Assembly (NCBI RefSeq): GCF_024296665.1
Contig: NZ_CP100762.1
Location: 1,550,001-1,614,000, forward strand
Direction: 5' to 3'
Length of the DNA stretch: 64,000 nucleotides
From: Salinilacihabitans rarus
GTDB taxonomy: Archaea > Halobacteriota > Halobacteria > Halobacteriales > Natrialbaceae
Each line of letters opens with the position of its first letter. Positions within the stretch are counted from its first letter, which is position 1. Positions 59,271-64,000 of the stretch are shown here, in pieces. Made by a program: the position numbers and the translations under genes. The notes under the pieces were generated by a model. It had not been told where the DNA came from. It saw only the letters and a program-made list of their open reading frames with translations, and searched no databases.

Positions 59271-60010
59271 GTCGTCTCCAGGCCCCAGTCCTCGACTACC
59301 TCCTGTAGCGCCCGGACGCCGAACGTCTCGGTCGCGTAGTGGCCCGCGAGGGCGACGTTCATCCCCGCCTCCTTCGCCTCGTGGTAGACCTTCGCCTTCC
59401 CCTCGCCGGTGACGAGCGCGTCCGCGCCGACGGCGACCGCCTCGTCGAGCCAGTCGGTCCCGCTGCCGGTGACGATCGCCACGTCCTCGATCGCGTCGGG
59501 GCCGAAGTCGAGGACGGGGACGGGCCGGCCGCCCGTGTCGAGCGCCGACGCGAGGCGGGCGGCCAGCGAGTCGGGGTCGTAGGGCTCGCTGGCCGTCCCG
59601 CGCTGGCCGACGTACTCGGGGCCGTACTCGCCGAACGGGGCCCGGTCTTCGAGACCGAGGGCGTCGGCGACGCCCGCGGCGTTCCCGAGTTCCTGGTGGC
59701 CGTCCAGCGGCAGGTGCGAGACGTACAGCGCGCAGTCGCCCTCGATCAGCGGTGCGAGTCGCTCGTAGGTGCGGCCGGTCACGCGCTCGAACCCGCCCCA
59801 CGAGAGGCCGTGGTGGACCACGAGGACGTCCGCGTCGGCCTCGACGGCCCGGTCGATTGTCTCGCCGACGCCGTCGACGGCGAAGGCGACGCGCTCGACC
59901 GTTCCCCCGTCGGGGCCGACCTGCAGGCCGTTCGCGCTCGCGTCGAGGTCGGCGTAGTCGTCGGTCCGCAACTTCGCGTCGAGTCTGTCGGCGAACTCCG
60001 AGAGGTCCAT
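59243..60010 (-). CDS. Nif3-like dinuclear-metal-centre protein
   Basis: A 255-residue Nif3/DUF34 protein. Metal ligands are in VLVVHHGLSWGG (His pair), the Asp/His region SHLPLDGHQELGNA, and the C-terminal GHYATETFGVRAL. The family forms hexamer rings with two metals and may be a GTP cyclohydrolase-like or nucleotide hydrolase; the function is unresolved. ATG 60010. Divergent from the acetamidase gene. Confidence 0.92.
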   Translation of the reverse strand: MDLSEFADRLDAKLRTDDYADLDASANGLQVGPDGGTVERVAFAVDGVGETIDRAVEADADVLVVHHGLSWGGFERVTGRTYERLAPLIEGDCALYVSHLPLDGHQELGNAAGVADALGLEDRAPFGEYGPEYVGQRGTASEPYDPDSLAARLASALDTGGRPVPVLDFGPDAIEDVAIVTGSGTDWLDEAVAVGADALVTGEGKAKVYHEAKEAGMNVALAGHYATETFGVRALQEVVEDWGLETTYFDVPTGL

Positions 60011-60071
60011 GCGCGGGGGTTCGAGCCGCGGCGGCTTGTATCCGTTCGGTTTCGACCGGCGCGGAGTCCGA

Positions 60072-60078
60072 TTTAATA
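60072..60078 (+). promoter_or_regulatory. TATA element of the acetamidase gene
   Basis: TTTAATA lies 24-30 bases before ATG 60102, predicting a leaderless transcript. Confidence 0.6.
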
Positions 60079-60101
60079 CGCCGCCCCGAAAACGCCGACA
60101 C

Positions 60102-61010
60102 ATGGCACGACGGACGGTTTCCCACGAGGACGGCACGATCTACGAGTTCGCGCCCGACCTCGACGGCGTCGCGACGGTCGACCCGGGGACGCGGCTGACA
60201 GTCGAGACGGTAGACAGCCTGGAGGGGACCGTCGGGGCGGAGTCGGACCTCGTCGAGTCCGTTCCCGAGGAGGTCAACGCCGCGACGGGCCCGATCGAGG
60301 TCGCGGGGGCGAGCCCCGGCGACGTCCTGCGCGTCGAGATCGAGGCGATCCGGATCGCAGAGGACCGGGGCCGGGTGATCACGATGGAGGGGTTCGGCCT
60401 GCTCGACGGCCACGAGGGGATCGAGGCGCCGCGGACGCGCATCACGCCCGTCGAGGACGGCGCGATCGAGTTCGCGGGGATCGAGGTGCCGGTCGACCCG
60501 GTCGTCGGGACGATCGGCGTCGCCCCCGAATCGGAGTCGTACACGACGCTCGTCCCCCACGACCACGGCGGGAACCTCGACACGACCGCGATGACCGCGG
60601 GGAACGTCGCCTACTTCCCCGTCTTCCAGGAGGGTGCGATGCTCGCGATGGGCGACTGCAAGGCCGCGATGGCCGACGGCGAGATGTGCGGTACGGGGTC
60701 GGAGATCGCCACCGAGATCGACGTCACCGTCGACGTGGTCGAGACCGCCCGCGGGATCGACCGCCCGCTCGTCGAGACGCCCGACGCGTGGACGGCCCTC
60801 GCCAGCGCCGAGACGCTCGAAGAAGCCTGCGAACTCGCCAATCGGGACGCCGTCTCGTTGCTCGCGGCCGAACACGGCCTCGACGCCACGGACGCCTACA
60901 TGCTCTCGAGTCTCGTCGGCGGCCTCGAGATCAGTCAGGTGGTCGACCCGCTGGTGACGGTGCGCAACGCGATCCCGAAGGCGTACCTCTCCGATCCGTT
61001 CGGCCGGTAG
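60102..61010 (+). CDS. Acetamidase/formamidase family protein
   Basis: A 302-residue FmdA_AmdA family enzyme. Family signatures are GPIEVAGASPGDVLRVEIEAI, VVGTIGVAP, HDHGGNLDTTAMTAGN, VFQEGAMLAMGDCKAAMADGE and LSSLVGGLEISQVVDP. It should release ammonia from acetamide or formamide. ATG 60102 is leaderless. It stands alone, without urea or nitrile genes. Confidence 0.93.
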   Translation: MARRTVSHEDGTIYEFAPDLDGVATVDPGTRLTVETVDSLEGTVGAESDLVESVPEEVNAATGPIEVAGASPGDVLRVEIEAIRIAEDRGRVITMEGFGLLDGHEGIEAPRTRITPVEDGAIEFAGIEVPVDPVVGTIGVAPESESYTTLVPHDHGGNLDTTAMTAGNVAYFPVFQEGAMLAMGDCKAAMADGEMCGTGSEIATEIDVTVDVVETARGIDRPLVETPDAWTALASAETLEEACELANRDAVSLLAAEHGLDATDAYMLSSLVGGLEISQVVDPLVTVRNAIPKAYLSDPFGR

Positions 61011-61159
61011 CGGCCCGGTCGGCGTAGCCGATTTTCGTTACGTCGCCGAGCCGACGAACCCGGTCTGCGCGGACGGAGACGGGAGGCGCCGGGCCGTGAA
61101 ACCTGACGCGGTTACGTCGGATCAAAAGCTATTTGCCACGCCGCTTCGTCGAAGTATCC

Positions 61160-62083
61160 ATGACGATACAACGCCGAGCGTTCCTCGCGACGGCCGGCGG
61201 CGCCCTCGCCGCGGGGCTGGCGGGTTGCTCGTCCAGTGAAGGTGACTCCGAGGCGGACGGGCCGACCGTCGCCGGCGAGACGCTCACCCTCGCGACGACG
61301 ACGAGTACCTACGACACGGGGCTGCTCGACGAGGTGAACGCGGCGTTCGACGAGCGATACGGCGTGACCGTCGACACGATTCCGGACGGGACCGGCGCGG
61401 CCCTCGACACCGGTCGTCGTGGCGACGCCGACGTCGTGATGGTCCACGCGCGCTCGCTCGAGGACGAGTTCACGCGCGAGGGGTACGGCGTCAACCGGCG
61501 GGACCTGATGTTCAACGACTTCGTGATCGTCGGGCCGGCGGACGACCCCGCGGGGATCGACGGCGGCGACGACGCGCCGGCGGCCTTCGCCGCGATCGCC
61601 GACGCGGAGGAGACGTTCGTCTCCCGGGGCGACGAGTCGGGGACCCACACCAAGGAACTCGCCATCTGGGACGTATCGCGGGCCGACCCCGCCGGCGGGT
61701 GGTACCGCGAGACCGGCCAGGGGATGGGCGACGTGCTCGTCCAGGCGGACCAGTCCGGCGGCTACACACTCTCGGACCGCGGAACCTACCTCTCGATGCG
61801 GAGCGATATCGACCTCGAAATCCTCGTTCAGGGGCCGATCGAGGGCGGCCCGGAACTGCTCGCGAACCCCTACGGGATCGTCGCGGTGAACCCGGCGGTC
61901 CACGACAACGTCGAGTACGACCTCGCGATGGCCTACATCGGCTTCCTCACGGGTCCGGCGGGACAGGCGATCATCGAGGAGTACACCGTAAACGGCGAGC
62001 AGTTGTTCTACCCCGAGGCGCTCTCCGAGGATCCGAAGTTCCAGCAGTACGTCCCCGAGGGCTGGTCGAGCGACGAGGGGTGA
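61160..62083 (+). CDS. tupA: Tungstate ABC transporter substrate-binding lipoprotein
   Basis: A 307-residue lipoprotein. The leader [20 protein letters not shown] has twin Arg and a lipobox Cys. The mature protein starts with [20 protein letters not shown], the oxyanion-binding [11 protein letters not shown] loop of TupA/WtpA-like proteins, and has [18 protein letters not shown]. It binds tungstate (or molybdate) outside the cell. ATG 61160. Two copies of GTTACGTCG lie upstream (61037 and 61111). Confidence 0.93.
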   Translation: MTIQRRAFLATAGGALAAGLAGCSSSEGDSEADGPTVAGETLTLATTTSTYDTGLLDEVNAAFDERYGVTVDTIPDGTGAALDTGRRGDADVVMVHARSLEDEFTREGYGVNRRDLMFNDFVIVGPADDPAGIDGGDDAPAAFAAIADAEETFVSRGDESGTHTKELAIWDVSRADPAGGWYRETGQGMGDVLVQADQSGGYTLSDRGTYLSMRSDIDLEILVQGPIEGGPELLANPYGIVAVNPAVHDNVEYDLAMAYIGFLTGPAGQAIIEEYTVNGEQLFYPEALSEDPKFQQYVPEGWSSDEG

Positions 62084-62090
62084 TCGGGCC

Positions 62091-62837
62091 GTGTCCGCGA
62101 CCCTCGACGCGGCCGCGCTCGTCGCCCTCGCCGACGCGGCACACGCGCCGCTGTTCGTCGAGTTCCCGTACGGCAGCGAGTACGTCACGAGCATCGTGCG
62201 GGTCTCGCTGTACGTCAGCCTCGTCGCCGTCGGCCTGAGCACGCTCGTCGGGGTGCCGGTCGCGCTCGTCGTCGGCGTCGGGGAGTTTCGCGGCAAGCAC
62301 CTGCTGACGTCGATCGTCACGACCGGAATGGGCTTTCCGAGCGTCGTCGTCGGTCTGGTCGTGCTGCTCGCGCTCTCGAACGAGGGGCCGTTCGGCCCGC
62401 TCGAACTCCTCTACACCCCCGAGGCGATGATCGTCTCCCAGTTCGTCCTCGCGACCCCGGTCGTCACCGGCGTCAGCCTCGCGGCGGTTTCGGGCGTCGA
62501 GGGAACCGTCCGCGACGCCGCGTTCGCCCTCGGCGGCACCCGCCTCGACGTCGCGCTCGTGACGATCAAGGAGGCCCGCTACGGCATCGCGACGGCCGTG
62601 CTCGCGGGCTTCGGCCGGGCGATCAGCGAGGTCGGCTCCGTCCTGATCGTCGGCGGCAACATCGTCAGCCCCGGGGGGACCTCGAAGACCCGGACGCTCA
62701 CGACGGCGATCCAGCGCGAGGCCCGGCAGGGCCGGTTCGAGACGGCGCTGGTCCTGGGCGCGATTCTCGTCGTCCTGGTACTCGTCGTCAACGCCGTCGT
62801 CGTCCGGTGGGGCGACGGGGGAGGGCGGTACGGATGA
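62091..62837 (+). CDS. tupB: Tungstate ABC transporter permease
   Basis: A 248-residue permease with about five helices: [20 protein letters not shown], and the EAA-like loop [20 protein letters not shown], then [23 protein letters not shown] 62091 lies 7 bases after tupA, and the stop overlaps the tupC ATG by four bases. Confidence 0.93.
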   Translation: MSATLDAAALVALADAAHAPLFVEFPYGSEYVTSIVRVSLYVSLVAVGLSTLVGVPVALVVGVGEFRGKHLLTSIVTTGMGFPSVVVGLVVLLALSNEGPFGPLELLYTPEAMIVSQFVLATPVVTGVSLAAVSGVEGTVRDAAFALGGTRLDVALVTIKEARYGIATAVLAGFGRAISEVGSVLIVGGNIVSPGGTSKTRTLTTAIQREARQGRFETALVLGAILVVLVLVVNAVVVRWGDGGGRYG

Positions 62838-63610
62838 CGACCCGGACGGTCCGCGCCGTCGACGTCGGCCACGGCCACGGGAACGGCCGGCTCTTCGAGG
62901 GCGTCTCGCTGGCGGTCGAACCCGGCGAGGTCGTCGCCGTCATCGGCCCCTCCGGCGTCGGCAAGACCACCCTGTTGCGCCTGCTCGCGCTGTTCGAGCC
63001 GCCCGAGGCGGGGACGGTCCGGTTCGACGGCGAGGACGTCTGGGCCGGCTCCGAACGCCGACGGCTCGCCTCCCGCCGCCGGATCGGGATGGTCTTCCAG
63101 GAGGCCAGCCTCTTCGACGCGAGCGTCCGCCGGAACGTCGAGTACGGCCTCCGGGTCCGCGAGCGCTGGCCCGAACGGCTCCGCCGGGCCGCCGCGGACC
63201 TCCTCGGGCGGTCGAACGGCGCCCGCCCCGCCCGGGAGGCGCTCGACGTCGTCGGCCTCGCGGACGAACTCGACCGCGACGCGGCCTCCCTCTCCGGCGG
63301 CGAGGCCCAGCGGGTCGCGTTCGCGCGGGCGGTGGCCTACGACCCGGACGTGCTGTTGCTCGACGAACCCACCTCGGATCTGGACCCGCGGAACACGGCG
63401 ATCATCGAGGACGCCGTCCGCGAGGCGAGCGCCCGCGGCATCGGCGTCGCCGTCGCCACCCACGACATGAACCAGGCCGAGCGGATCGCCGACCGCGTCG
63501 CGCTCCTGCTCGACGGCCGCATCGTCGAGGTCGGCCCCGCCGACGCCGTCTTCGAGGACCCGCGCGACGAACGCACCCGGAAGTTTATCGACGGGGAGTT
63601 GGTATACTGA
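62834..63610 (+). CDS. tupC: Tungstate ABC transporter ATP-binding subunit
   Basis: A 258-residue ABC ATPase: Walker [16 protein letters not shown]-loop [13 protein letters not shown], signature [19 protein letters not shown], Walker [14 protein letters not shown] and the H-loop VATHDMNQ. An extra helix in the helical domain ([20 protein letters not shown]) is slightly longer than usual. ATG 62834 overlaps the tupB stop. Confidence 0.95.
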   Translation: MTTRTVRAVDVGHGHGNGRLFEGVSLAVEPGEVVAVIGPSGVGKTTLLRLLALFEPPEAGTVRFDGEDVWAGSERRRLASRRRIGMVFQEASLFDASVRRNVEYGLRVRERWPERLRRAAADLLGRSNGARPAREALDVVGLADELDRDAASLSGGEAQRVAFARAVAYDPDVLLLDEPTSDLDPRNTAIIEDAVREASARGIGVAVATHDMNQAERIADRVALLLDGRIVEVGPADAVFEDPRDERTRKFIDGELVY

Positions 63611-63650
63611 TGCGACGAGAACCGGGACGGGCTTTCCCGTCCGACCCGCC

Positions 63651-64000
63651 ATGACAGTGGAGAAGGGCTTTCGGACCGAGCTATCGGTCGACGGCGTCAC
63701 CATCGACCGGCGGGACGTCGAGATGCTGGAGGCGATCGACCGCCACGGCTCGATGCACGCCGCCGCCGAGGAACTCGGCCGGTCGTACGCCCGCCTCCAG
63801 CGGCGGATCGTCGAGATCGAGGAGGCCGTCGGGCCGGTCACCGAGCGCCGCCGCGGCGGCAGCGGCGGCGGCGGGACCGAGCTCACCTCCGCGGCCGATC
63901 GGCTGCTGCGGCGGTTCAGCCGCCACCGGGCCGAACTCGACGGGGTCGCGACGGTCACCGAGTCGGTCCTCCCCGGGCGCGTCCGGGAGCGCGACGGCGA
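63651..64000 (+). CDS. ModE-like molybdate/tungstate-responsive regulator, N-terminal part
   Basis: The gene runs off the right edge. The visible 116 residues are a winged-helix domain: TIDRRDVEMLEAIDRHGSMH, AAAEELGRSYARLQRRIVEI and a Gly-rich wing (RRRGGSGGGGTELTSAADRL), as in ModE and LysR-type winged helices. The end VTESVLPGRVRERDG looks like the start of a TOBE domain that binds the oxyanion. Adjacency to tupABC supports control of the transporter by tungstate or molybdate. Confidence 0.85.
   Translation, partial: MTVEKGFRTELSVDGVTIDRRDVEMLEAIDRHGSMHAAAEELGRSYARLQRRIVEIEEAVGPVTERRRGGSGGGGTELTSAADRLLRRFSRHRAELDGVATVTESVLPGRVRERDG

Overview
The window is haloarchaeal chromosomal DNA (class Halobacteria). 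It has very high GC with GC-saturated third codon positions, acidic proteins, many leaderless genes with a TATA element about 26-29 bases before the start codon, and family-specific content: C50 bacterioruberin carotenoid genes, archaeal CobY, a Bat-type regulator, deoxyhypusine synthase and small CPxCG zinc-finger proteins. I cannot name the genus. I saw no rRNA, tRNA, CRISPR array, IS element or origin. Almost every stretch is a compact, ordinary chromosomal gene order.

Layout. 1-6.6 kb: end of an M24 peptidase, a SHOCT membrane protein, then a tightly overlapping cobinamide salvage operon (HAD hydrolase, cbiB, cobS, cobY, DMB phosphoribosyltransferase, cobD, cbiZ). 7.2-7.4 kb: a small, apparently frameshifted ORF. 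7.4-9.5 kb: dhaKLM, PEP-dependent dihydroxyacetone kinase. 9.7-12.4 kb: HNH protein, rhodanese, YkgJ-type protein and SDR. 12.5-18.5 kb: the carotenoid block crtD-lyeJ-cruF facing crtB, with a Bat-like PAS/GAF/HTH_10 regulator. 18.6-36.5 kb: housekeeping and hypothetical genes, including a TIGR00300-type ornithine cyclodeaminase, a gamma carbonic anhydrase homologue, a free-standing MCM N-terminal domain, MsrB, an ERCC4 nuclease, an NAD(P)H-hydrate dehydratase-like protein, YchF and a membrane spermidine-synthase-like protein. 36.5-42.5 kb: GH13 glucosidase, CNNM/CorC transporter-like protein, two zinc-ribbon mini-proteins, a GT39-like glycosyltransferase and a truncated beta-helix gene.

42.5-50.7 kb is the most coherent physiological block. 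feoAB plus a zinc-ribbon partner lie behind a perfect DtxR-type palindrome. They stand divergent to a dmsREABCD-like set: cysteine-rich HTH_10 regulator, small protein, Tat-exported molybdopterin enzyme, four-cluster ferredoxin subunit, NrfD-type membrane subunit and TorD-type chaperone. The catalytic subunit appears to carry Cys rather than Ser as metal ligand, so dimethyl sulfoxide may not be its natural substrate. A 13-codon leaderless ORF sits exactly at the predicted transcript start of the dmsE-A-B-C-D unit. 51-57.4 kb: Old-Yellow-Enzyme-type reductase, glycosyltransferase, aldo/keto reductase, flavoproteins and deoxyhypusine synthase, the last with a palindromic in-frame insert. 57.4-58.8 kb is lower in GC and looks acquired. 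58.8-64 kb: membrane protein, Nif3-like protein, acetamidase, and a tungstate transporter (tupABC) followed by a ModE-like regulator, which could supply Mo/W for the DMSO-reductase-family enzyme.

The items I would check first are the palindromic repeat shared by a spacer and the dys coding region, the leaderless leader peptide and inverted repeat at the dms promoter, the Cys-type active site of DmsA, the stand-alone MCM N-domain, and the three gene remnants.
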